The position numbers and the translations under genes are program-made. From assembly GCA_037144255.1 (NCBI GenBank), contig JBAWXE010000037.1, forward strand, positions 1 through 23,255: a stretch of DNA of 23,255 nt. The letters run 5' to 3'. The notes under the pieces are model-generated. The model did not search any database. It had not been told where the DNA came from and worked only from the letters and a program-made list of their open reading frames with translations. Positions 1 through 7,193 of the stretch are shown one piece after another. Source of the stretch: JBAWXE01 sp037144255 (lineage in GTDB: Bacteria; Bacteroidota; Bacteroidia; Chitinophagales; Chitinophagaceae). How positions within the stretch are numbered: the first letter of the stretch is position 1; each line of letters starts with the position of its first letter.

Positions 1-1
1 T

Positions 2-964
2 ATTTATGGTTTATTAGTCTCTGCTGCAATAACTATTTATCCAGGTTATTATTTAATGGTACCGTTTTTTGTTTTGTTTACATTTCTATTATTTGAGAAC
101 GAAAGGTGGAGTTTACGAATTAAGAGATGTGCCATATTATGTACAGGTATTGTTACAACAATTCTGATAATGCAATTTATTTCATTCATTGGGGGCACAA
201 ACTATATTCATGGTGCAGCTCAACTTTCAAAAACAATATTACAAGGTGATTTTAAAGAAGGGTTTAGTTTCGTACTATACTATATGATGGATGTAGAAAA
301 CACTTATGGTTTTGTTTGGATAATAGGTATTATACTATTTGTTATCATATCGTTTAAATCTGTAATTGCGAATAGATTTGGCAGTAATTATAAATACGGT
401 ATCCTTTCTATATTTATTTATTACAGCTTAGTTGTATTTTTCTATTACGCCTATAATTCTTATGTTTTACATAAGATGGTATTTTATGGAAGGATATTGC
501 ACATGTTCATACCGGCTATTGTCTTAGCTACATTTGCTGTTGTTGATATTTGTAAGGAAAATACGAAGCGTATCATTACAGTGATATTATTATCGGTAGC
601 AATTGTAAATATTAGTGTTTTTTATGCAAAAGCTAATAATGTAGTTTACCCGTTGAAAATAATTGAGAAGTACAGGATAAATACTAATTCTTCTGAGAAA
701 TTATTAGCATTTAAATCGTACTTTCCTTATAAAACAATTGAAAGTGACACAAATCATTCTAATGCGTATACTATACTAAATTTGGCTTATTTCAAAACGC
801 CTGATTTTGATAGCAAATTATCTTTTGATCATAGGGATACAATTGTATATGCCCTGCATTTTCAAAATCTAAAAGCATTTCAATATGAAGGATTATTAAG
901 AGAAGTGAGAGATAGCCTGAATGATCATCCAATATATATTGGCGTTTTTAAATTGGTACATTAG
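2..964 (+). CDS. Polytopic membrane protein, 5'-truncated (possible GT-C glycosyltransferase or glycan polymerase)
   Basis: The reading frame is open from base 2, so the true start lies left of the window; the ATG at 56 is probably internal (the codons before it continue as hydrophobic/aromatic sequence ending GYYLMVP). About six hydrophobic helices are visible, including a long aromatic-rich one with the residues FIYYSLVVFFYYAY, and the last ~100 residues are soluble. This resembles the C-terminal part of a GT-C-fold glycosyltransferase or a polymerase-type integral membrane protein of the inner membrane. No catalytic motif is in the visible part, so the role is inferred only from topology and from being first in a glycan operon. 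It is 29 bases upstream of a second polytopic protein. Function unassigned. Confidence 0.6.
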   Translation: MYGLLVSAAITIYPGYYLMVPFFVLFTFLLFENERWSLRIKRCAILCTGIVTTILIMQFISFIGGTNYIHGAAQLSKTILQGDFKEGFSFVLYYMMDVENTYGFVWIIGIILFVIISFKSVIANRFGSNYKYGILSIFIYYSLVVFFYYAYNSYVLHKMVFYGRILHMFIPAIVLATFAVVDICKENTKRIITVILLSVAIVNISVFYAKANNVVYPLKIIEKYRINTNSSEKLLAFKSYFPYKTIESDTNHSNAYTILNLAYFKTPDFDSKLSFDHRDTIVYALHFQNLKAFQYEGLLREVRDSLNDHPIYIGVFKLVH

Positions 965-993
965 CATTCATAATTTTCCTACAACACCAAAAT

Positions 994-2706
994 ATGTTTC
1001 TTACAATAAGAGATATTATTAGAAAACAACCAGAACTAATACTGATTCCATTATTTCTGGTTATCTATGCTTTCTGTCTTACATTTCAATATGTTGAGGG
1101 AGATGATGCATATTCCGTATTTTTTCATGCTTTAGGTAGAAATAAGAATATTGAAGGTCCTTATTCTCCATATCAAGGTATGATGGATTGGGTACTATGG
1201 TTATTACCTGCCAATGAAACTATAGTAAGAATTGTTGCAATTAGTATTCATGCAGTATTTGGTATCATATTTCCAATTGTTACTATTAAACTTGGCAAAA
1301 CATTTGAAATATTTAAGGAAAGTAAGAATAATACTATTCTATTTTTTGTATTTCTGATACCATTTATAAATCCGGAATATATATTTTTTGGTATTTATTA
1401 CCAATGTTCAACAATTGCATTAAGCTTGATTTTGATAGCTCATATGATGCTCAAGAGTGCATATTTGAAGGAGAAAAAATTGACTTCAATAATATTTGCT
1501 GCAATTGTTTTTGGAATTGGTGTATGCTTTAGATGGGATACAGGTTTGTATCTATTCGTTATCATGATAGATCTTTACATGGTATATACAGACAATCTGA
1601 AAAGAAAAGATAAGATCATATCTGGTATAGGAAAGGTTATTCTTACAGCAACATTATCAGGTTTGGGTGTATTATTATTTGTTTATGCAGAGGGTTATGG
1701 TATAAATGACATTTTATTTAGGATCGCATTTGCTAAAGAATTTGTTGAACATGAACACCATGTAATAAGCTGGATGATAAATATTGGTTCTAGTTTGAGT
1801 GTATTTACTCCATTTGTCGTACTCTTTTTCTTAATTGGTTGTTTTGTACTTGTTAAGCGAAAGAAACCATTACTCCTTATTTTGTTTATTGTAGCTTATG
1901 TTCCTGTATTGAAATTTTATCCTACTGAGATTTTGAATCCTCGTAGAATAATTAATGCGATACCTATGCTTATGATGATTTGTTATGTTGGTTTCAATTA
2001 TATGTTTGTATTACTCGCTTCTTATAAATCGACTGCATACGTATTAGGCACTATTATCGCATTTATACCATGGATAATTGGCGTTCAGGTAAATACAGAC
2101 AATACTATGTGGGGCCCAGGGTTTGACGTTAAAAGGCATGAGATACATAAAAAGAAGGCCGGGAAAACACTGGAAGATATTGACAAGAGGATACAAATAA
2201 AGGATGTAAAATTCGTTTTTCTCGGCGATGGATTCGCAGTACCGTTTGAAGGGCCCAGACCTATATGGGGTTACTATGATGTCATTTTTGGTGGTAAATG
2301 GAGAAAGTTATTGAATTACATGAACGATGAACGGGATGCAATGCTTGCTGTTGTAAAGAAGGAACATATCCCAATTCTTCAACAGGATTTTGGTGTCAAT
2401 ATGAGTATTAATCTTTTGAGAGATGGCTATACTACATTAGAAAAGAAGGGTGGAAAACAGATAGATAGTAATGTATTCATCAGGAGATTCTTTAAGGGTA
2501 CTGATACGGTAACTTTTATGTACCCATTAACCTATTTCCATCTATCAATAATTGACTCTGCGTATATTCATCGGTGTATGAAAGCAATACATTCCCCAAC
2601 ATTAGGCTTGTATGTTTATAGTACTTCTATTCTTATGGAAATGAAGAATTCTTATCCTGATAAGGTGGTGATCTTTGGTCCTGCTACCGGTGAAATAAAA
2701 TTTTAA
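994..2706 (+). CDS. Polytopic membrane protein, putative GT-C family glycosyltransferase
   Basis: 570 residues with about eleven hydrophobic helices in the first ~370 residues, then a soluble C-terminal region of about 200 residues. Right after the first helix is an acidic cluster, EGDDAYS (residues 35-41). An acidic motif in the first periplasmic loop is typical of GT-C transferases (PMT/ArnT-like), which use polyprenyl-phosphate sugars at the outer face of the inner membrane. Overall topology (many helices, then a periplasmic C-terminal domain) fits that class; a Wzy-like polymerase is the alternative. The ATG follows an A-rich stretch without a Shine-Dalgarno motif, as usual in Bacteroidota. 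It is followed after 9 bases by the acetyltransferase gene, indicating co-transcription. Assignment to GT-C is an inference from topology and one motif. Confidence 0.6.
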   Translation: MFLTIRDIIRKQPELILIPLFLVIYAFCLTFQYVEGDDAYSVFFHALGRNKNIEGPYSPYQGMMDWVLWLLPANETIVRIVAISIHAVFGIIFPIVTIKLGKTFEIFKESKNNTILFFVFLIPFINPEYIFFGIYYQCSTIALSLILIAHMMLKSAYLKEKKLTSIIFAAIVFGIGVCFRWDTGLYLFVIMIDLYMVYTDNLKRKDKIISGIGKVILTATLSGLGVLLFVYAEGYGINDILFRIAFAKEFVEHEHHVISWMINIGSSLSVFTPFVVLFFLIGCFVLVKRKKPLLLILFIVAYVPVLKFYPTEILNPRRIINAIPMLMMICYVGFNYMFVLLASYKSTAYVLGTIIAFIPWIIGVQVNTDNTMWGPGFDVKRHEIHKKKAGKTLEDIDKRIQIKDVKFVFLGDGFAVPFEGPRPIWGYYDVIFGGKWRKLLNYMNDERDAMLAVVKKEHIPILQQDFGVNMSINLLRDGYTTLEKKGGKQIDSNVFIRRFFKGTDTVTFMYPLTYFHLSIIDSAYIHRCMKAIHSPTLGLYVYSTSILMEMKNSYPDKVVIFGPATGEIKF

Positions 2707-2715
2707 CTTACAAAG

Positions 2716-3219
2716 ATGATCGACGATATTAAATTTTATTTCAAAAATTGTGGCCCAGAAGCAGTTGTGAATCCTGCCTTATGGGCACTAATTTATTATA
2801 GAATGGGCCATTTTTTGATCCATTCAAAATTTAGAAAGGTTAATCCATTTTGGTATATATATCTGGTACTTAATATACTATTCATCTTATTTTTTAAGAT
2901 TGAACTACCTGCATCTTGCAAGATTGGTAAACGCTTATTTTTACCGCATGCATATGGGTTAGTTATGGGCCCGGACACCATAATCGGTAATGATGTTACG
3001 ATAGGCCCTTGGGTGGTGATAGGTCATAACTTCGATGATAAATATCCAACAATAGAGGATGATTGTTATATAGGTCCGAAGGCCACATTATTGGGTGGTA
3101 TTACAATAGGGAGAGGTAGCAAGATAGGTACTAATGCAGTTGTTACTAAGGATTTAGATCCCTATTCGCAAGTAGTATCGCTGAATAGAATGATAAGCAG
3201 TAGTGATTATTCCGAATAG
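2716..3219 (+). CDS. Hexapeptide-repeat O-acetyltransferase, CysE-like (left-handed beta-helix)
   Basis: 167 residues. The N-terminal ~70 residues are helical/hydrophobic, including YRMGHFLIHS, and resemble the short N-terminal part of capsule-type serine-acetyltransferase homologues. Residues ~70-155 show hexapeptide repeats of the left-handed beta-helix type: IGNDVTIGPWVVIG, IEDDCYIGPKATLLGG, ITIGRGSKIGTNAVV. Such proteins are trimers that move acetyl from acetyl-CoA to a hydroxyl or amino group. At 167 residues it is much shorter than housekeeping CysE (about 270), and with glycosyltransferase neighbours it more likely acetylates a sugar or glycan repeat than serine. It begins 9 bases after the upstream gene and lies 40 bases before the E1 fusion. 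Substrate is unknown; the fold assignment is firm. Confidence 0.85.
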   Translation: MIDDIKFYFKNCGPEAVVNPALWALIYYRMGHFLIHSKFRKVNPFWYIYLVLNILFILFFKIELPASCKIGKRLFLPHAYGLVMGPDTIIGNDVTIGPWVVIGHNFDDKYPTIEDDCYIGPKATLLGGITIGRGSKIGTNAVVTKDLDPYSQVVSLNRMISSSDYSE

Positions 3220-3259
3220 AATTTGGGTTTATTGCGTATGAATTTTAATTATTACTACA

Positions 3260-5185
3260 ATGAATCATAGAGAAATAAAAGAATTATTAAAGATCAGAAT
3301 TGTTGAGGAGAGTTTTCTGGAGCTATTTGGGCAAGGGAAACTCAATGGTACTGTACACACATGTATAGGACAGGAGTTGTCAGCGGTAGCATTTGCCGGA
3401 CAACTCAATAAATCTGATTTTGTATTTTCCAATCACCGATGTCATGGACACTATATTTCCTATACTCAGGACTGGAAAGGACTTATTTCAGAATTAATGG
3501 GTAAAAAGGCAGGTGTTTGTGGTGGTATCGGAAGTAGCCAACACTTGCATAAATATAACTTCTTTTCAAATGGAATTCAGGGAGGCATAATGCCTGTTGC
3601 AGGGGGGTATGCGCTTGGTAATAAATTGATGAAGAATGGTGCTGTAGGTGTAGTATATATAGGAGACGGAACATTAGGTGAAGGTGCAGTGTATGAGACA
3701 CTTAATTTGATATCTAAATGGTCTATACCGCTATTAGTAGTTTGTGAGAACAATCAGTATGCACAATCCACGTCTATTAAAGATAATTTGGCAGGTGATA
3801 TAAAAGCCCGTGCAGAAGCGTTTGGTATTGAAACAAGAGAGGGATCTACATGGAATGATGCTGATGAATTTATGGCTAGTGCTAAAGACGCTATCGATTA
3901 TGTAAGGGTTAATGAAAAACCTTTGTTTTTCTTGGTTAATACTTACAGACTGAAAGCACACTCAAAAGGAGATGATGATAGAGACAAGAATGAAATTGAA
4001 GAATATCAAAAGAAGGATTTTTTAGAAGTTTTTAAAACTAAAGATCCTGAAACATACAATAACTACTACACCAGAATATATGAAAGTGTTTGGGAGCACA
4101 TCAAGAGTAATTACGATGCTCCTGAAACTCTATTAGAGGATTATTACGATGCTCCTAATGCAAGTGATAATAATGTTGAATGGAAAGAAATAACATTTAC
4201 AGATCAAAGACTAGTAACTATTATTAATGAGTCTCTGAATAGTATATTAGGATCTAATGAAAAATCCGTAGTTATTGGAGAAGATATCAAGGATCCATAT
4301 GGTGGAGCATTCAAGATAACGAAGGGATTAAGTACCAAATATCCTGAGAGAGTACTTACTACATCTATTAGTGAGTCTGCTATTGCCGGTTTTTGTAATG
4401 GATTAGCTTTAAACGGTTTCAAGCCATTTGGTGAGATCATGTTTGGAGATTTCACAGCTCTCACTTTTGATCAAATGCTGAATCATGCAAGTAAGTTCTA
4501 TTACATGTATAATAAGCAGATCACTTGCCCAATGGTTATCAGAACACCTATGGGTGGAAAGAGGGGTTATGGACCTACTCACAGTCAGACAATTGAAAAG
4601 CACTTTTTGGGAATGGATACTTTTGAAGTGCTTGCCATAAATCGCTTGTTAGACCCTACGTATGTATATGAATACGCTTCAAAACGCATTCATCCTACAT
4701 TGATCATTGAGAACAAAGTAGACTATGGTAAAAGGCATACTGCCCCTACCCTAAAAGGATATCAATATTTGTATTCTAATACAGAAATACCACATGTGCT
4801 TGTAAGACCGGCAGTTACAGTGGCTGATCTTACTTTCATTACTTACGGTGGAAATATTGATACTGTATTAGAATCTATGGAGGATGTATTCACAGAATTG
4901 GACCATATACCGCAAATATTATGTCTTTCAAAAATTGACCCTTTGCCATTATCATTGATCATAGAAATATGTAAAGACACTTCTTATATTATCACGGTAG
5001 AGGAAGGAAGTAAGCGTGCTGGATGGGGTAGCGAAGTCATTGCTGCATTGTCTGAGGCGCTACCGGGTAAAAAAATGAAAAGAATAGCTTCTATGGAATG
5101 TTCAATACCAAGTGTAAAATCTCTTGAAGAAGCTGTGCTGATCAGTAAAGAGCGCATTGTAAAAGAACTAACATCATTATCATGA
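3260..5185 (+). CDS. Fused 2-oxoacid dehydrogenase E1 alpha-beta (thiamine-diphosphate dependent)
   Basis: 641 residues joining both halves of the heterotetrameric E1 family (pyruvate, branched-chain or acetoin dehydrogenase type). The alpha part (about 1-290) has the conserved HRCHGHY (59-65), GGIGSSQHL (89-97) and the thiamine-diphosphate signature GDG (135-137) ending in NN (164-165). After a linker (about 284-310) the beta part shows VIGEDIKDPYGG, TSISESAIAGF, FDQMLNHASK and GPTHSQ, all classic E1-beta features. Known reaction of the family: decarboxylate a 2-oxoacid and reductively acylate the lipoyl group of E2. The next gene, overlapping by four bases (ATGA), is a lipoyl E2, so they surely act together. 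No E3 gene is in the window; the housekeeping lipoamide dehydrogenase could serve. Position inside a glycan operon suggests supply of an acyl group for sugar decoration rather than central metabolism (inference). Substrate unknown. Confidence 0.9.
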   Translation: MNHREIKELLKIRIVEESFLELFGQGKLNGTVHTCIGQELSAVAFAGQLNKSDFVFSNHRCHGHYISYTQDWKGLISELMGKKAGVCGGIGSSQHLHKYNFFSNGIQGGIMPVAGGYALGNKLMKNGAVGVVYIGDGTLGEGAVYETLNLISKWSIPLLVVCENNQYAQSTSIKDNLAGDIKARAEAFGIETREGSTWNDADEFMASAKDAIDYVRVNEKPLFFLVNTYRLKAHSKGDDDRDKNEIEEYQKKDFLEVFKTKDPETYNNYYTRIYESVWEHIKSNYDAPETLLEDYYDAPNASDNNVEWKEITFTDQRLVTIINESLNSILGSNEKSVVIGEDIKDPYGGAFKITKGLSTKYPERVLTTSISESAIAGFCNGLALNGFKPFGEIMFGDFTALTFDQMLNHASKFYYMYNKQITCPMVIRTPMGGKRGYGPTHSQTIEKHFLGMDTFEVLAINRLLDPTYVYEYASKRIHPTLIIENKVDYGKRHTAPTLKGYQYLYSNTEIPHVLVRPAVTVADLTFITYGGNIDTVLESMEDVFTELDHIPQILCLSKIDPLPLSLIIEICKDTSYIITVEEGSKRAGWGSEVIAALSEALPGKKMKRIASMECSIPSVKSLEEAVLISKERIVKELTSLS

Positions 5186-6489
5186 ATATATTGCAAAAAA
5201 TAGCAGTTCCACAGGAATCTGTGAATGACGATAAACTCTTGGTAGTTAACGTGCATGTTCAGAGTGGAGATAAGGTAACAAAGGGTCAGTTGATAGCTGA
5301 GCTGGAATCATCGAAGGCAATTGTTGATATTTTTTGTGAAGCAGACGGCTATGCAAATGTATTCTGTAAGCCTGGCCAAGAGCTCTCGGTTGGTAAAATA
5401 ATGTTTGAGATCACAGATGTATATATTCCGGGTGCAGTTTCCAATGTTCCTTTTAATACATCTATTCCCAATGCAATTACTACTAATTCGAATATACAGA
5501 TTCATACAGAATTCTCTAAGCAAGCACTATTGTTAATAGCAGAGTTGAAAGCAGATAAATCTCTTTTCAAAAACGATGACTTTGTAAATACAAGGATAGT
5601 AAAAAAACGACTCGGTTTAGAGCCTACAGAATCCCCTGCACAAGGAACAGTTGCACCAATTAAAAAAGCATCTTTAAGTCTACCGATTTCTAAGGAACTC
5701 AAATTTGTTGAGCATGATATCATCAAGAAAAGAGAAATAGAATTCCTCAATGTAGTTAACTCTACGGGCTTAGTAAGTAACCTAACTGTGGAAATTAATG
5801 TTTCTTATTTTGATAGCAGAGTACGCAGATATCAAGAGATCATTTTTTCAACACCATTACCTCTCGTTATTTTTGAGTGTTCAAGACTGCTTGCCAAATA
5901 TCCGGTACTGAATGCGTTTTACGCAAATGAAGGTGTTTACTTTCATGCGGAAGTGAACGTAGGATTTGCAGTAGATATGGGTAAAGGATTGAAAGTTTTG
6001 ACCATCAGAAATACAAATACCAAAAGCTTAAAAGAAATTGAACATGAGATATATCGACTAATAGAGGGTTACAATGATAATTCTTTGAAAAAGGATGATA
6101 CCACTGGTGCTACTTTTACTATTACAGATCTATTTGCATCTGCTACTGCTAATTTCTTGCCTTTAGTTAATGCGCAAAACTCCACTATCCTGGGAATAGG
6201 AAGTTTAAATGATGAAATGACAAAGTTTCAATTGAGTTGTTCATTTGATCACAGAGTTTCAAATGGTAAAGAAATATCTGTCTTTTTGGGAGATCTGAAA
6301 ACGCGTCTTGAAGGCTACTTAGCTGATCAGGAAATGTTGGAACTTGCCCGTAAAAGAGAGCCATTGACTGAGTGTTACAAATGTATGCGTAAAACTGATG
6401 ATGATATGAACGGGCAGGTGCAATTCATGAAAGTATTAGTGAAAGGGAAAGAAGATATTATTTGTTCTAATTGTTTACTCGTTTGGTAA
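5182..6489 (+). CDS. Lipoyl-domain E2 acyltransferase with C-terminal Cys4 (zinc-ribbon-like) extension
   Basis: 435 residues. Residues 1-80 form a lipoyl domain with the attachment motif ESSKA (lipoyl-lysine K45). Around 110-145 is a degenerate peripheral-subunit-binding domain (SKQALLLIAELK ... TRIVKKRLG). Residues ~165-380 are the catalytic domain, with GKGLKVLTIRNTNTKSL, GATFTITDLF and SFDHRVSNG. The catalytic histidine (H357) is kept, but the usual Asp of HxxxDG is Asn (N361). After the catalytic domain, where normal E2 proteins end, there is a ~50-residue tail with CYKC (398-401) and CSNC (428-431), a likely zinc knuckle. Family role: accept an acyl group from E1 on the lipoyl arm and pass it to CoA. 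Start overlaps the E1 stop (ATGA), implying translational coupling. The tail and the D-to-N change suggest a specialised acceptor or regulation (inference). Confidence 0.88.
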   Translation: MNILQKIAVPQESVNDDKLLVVNVHVQSGDKVTKGQLIAELESSKAIVDIFCEADGYANVFCKPGQELSVGKIMFEITDVYIPGAVSNVPFNTSIPNAITTNSNIQIHTEFSKQALLLIAELKADKSLFKNDDFVNTRIVKKRLGLEPTESPAQGTVAPIKKASLSLPISKELKFVEHDIIKKREIEFLNVVNSTGLVSNLTVEINVSYFDSRVRRYQEIIFSTPLPLVIFECSRLLAKYPVLNAFYANEGVYFHAEVNVGFAVDMGKGLKVLTIRNTNTKSLKEIEHEIYRLIEGYNDNSLKKDDTTGATFTITDLFASATANFLPLVNAQNSTILGIGSLNDEMTKFQLSCSFDHRVSNGKEISVFLGDLKTRLEGYLADQEMLELARKREPLTECYKCMRKTDDDMNGQVQFMKVLVKGKEDIICSNCLLVW

Positions 6490-6491
6490 AT

Positions 6492-7172
6492 ATGGATACT
6501 GAAAAGATCATAAGCGCTTATAAGAAGCTGTCTAAGAACAATTTAGAGGTTACATCACTTCAAATGGTTGTTAGCAAAACAGATTTTACTTCAATAATGT
6601 ATGATAGATTTATTTCTATTTTAGCTGCTGAAGGTATAAAATGGGATGGGGCTGCAATGTCAGTTGAGAGCCTATTGGGGAATGCAGGAACAGTTGTATC
6701 AAGTAATATTGCAAATCGAGTTCAAAGCAATAGCACATCTAATAATATTGCTGCTAATTGCAATGTTGGAATTGATATTGAACACGCAGTAAATATGCCC
6801 GATGCTATCGACTATTGGGAAGATGAGTTCTACAAGTCCAATTTTACAAATACTGAAATAGCACATTGTACTGCTAAAGATGACCCAAAGGAATCTTTCG
6901 CAGGGATCTATGCATGTAAAGAAGCTATATTAAAATCAGATGCGGGATTGAAATTAAGCGCATTCAGAGAACTTGAGATAAAATTTGATGATGCAGGCCG
7001 CCCTTCATGTGTAGGATGGTCCGTGTCAATTTCTCATAGTAATGGTATTTGCATAGCAATTGCTGTAAAACAAATGGCCAAACCTGAACCAAAAAAAATT
7101 CCAGAACGTACAGATATAGCTACACGGACAGTAGAAGTAAATAAGCCCAAACGCCGTTTTTTCTTTTTTTAA
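6492..7172 (+). CDS. AcpS-like 4'-phosphopantetheinyl transferase with extra N-terminal domain
   Basis: 226 residues from the ATG at 6492, two bases after the E2 stop; an in-frame TTG at 6471 would overlap the E2 gene and is less likely. Residues 91-195 match holo-ACP synthase: GIDIE (93-97, metal-binding Asp95), FTNTEIAHC (118-126), FAGIYACKEAILKS (136-149, with the KEA core), DDAGRPS and SISHSNG (179-185). Family reaction: transfer phosphopantetheine from CoA to a serine of a carrier protein. Classical AcpS is about 120 residues, so the first ~70 residues plus a Ser/Asn-rich linker (70-90) are additional. That region could be a divergent carrier-like helical domain, with TS-IMYDRF around Ser34, but this is weak. 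The C-terminal ~30 residues are Lys/Arg/Pro-rich and end in RRFFFF. No separate carrier-protein gene is seen nearby. Confidence 0.78.
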   Translation: MDTEKIISAYKKLSKNNLEVTSLQMVVSKTDFTSIMYDRFISILAAEGIKWDGAAMSVESLLGNAGTVVSSNIANRVQSNSTSNNIAANCNVGIDIEHAVNMPDAIDYWEDEFYKSNFTNTEIAHCTAKDDPKESFAGIYACKEAILKSDAGLKLSAFRELEIKFDDAGRPSCVGWSVSISHSNGICIAIAVKQMAKPEPKKIPERTDIATRTVEVNKPKRRFFFF

Positions 7173-7193
7173 GATGAATTTAATCAATAATAC

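Noticed and set aside
6471..6491. TTG start for the AcpS-like protein
   Set aside because: An ATG lies only 7 codons later, directly after the E2 stop, and the extra residues come from sequence that encodes the end of the E2 Cys4 tail in another frame.
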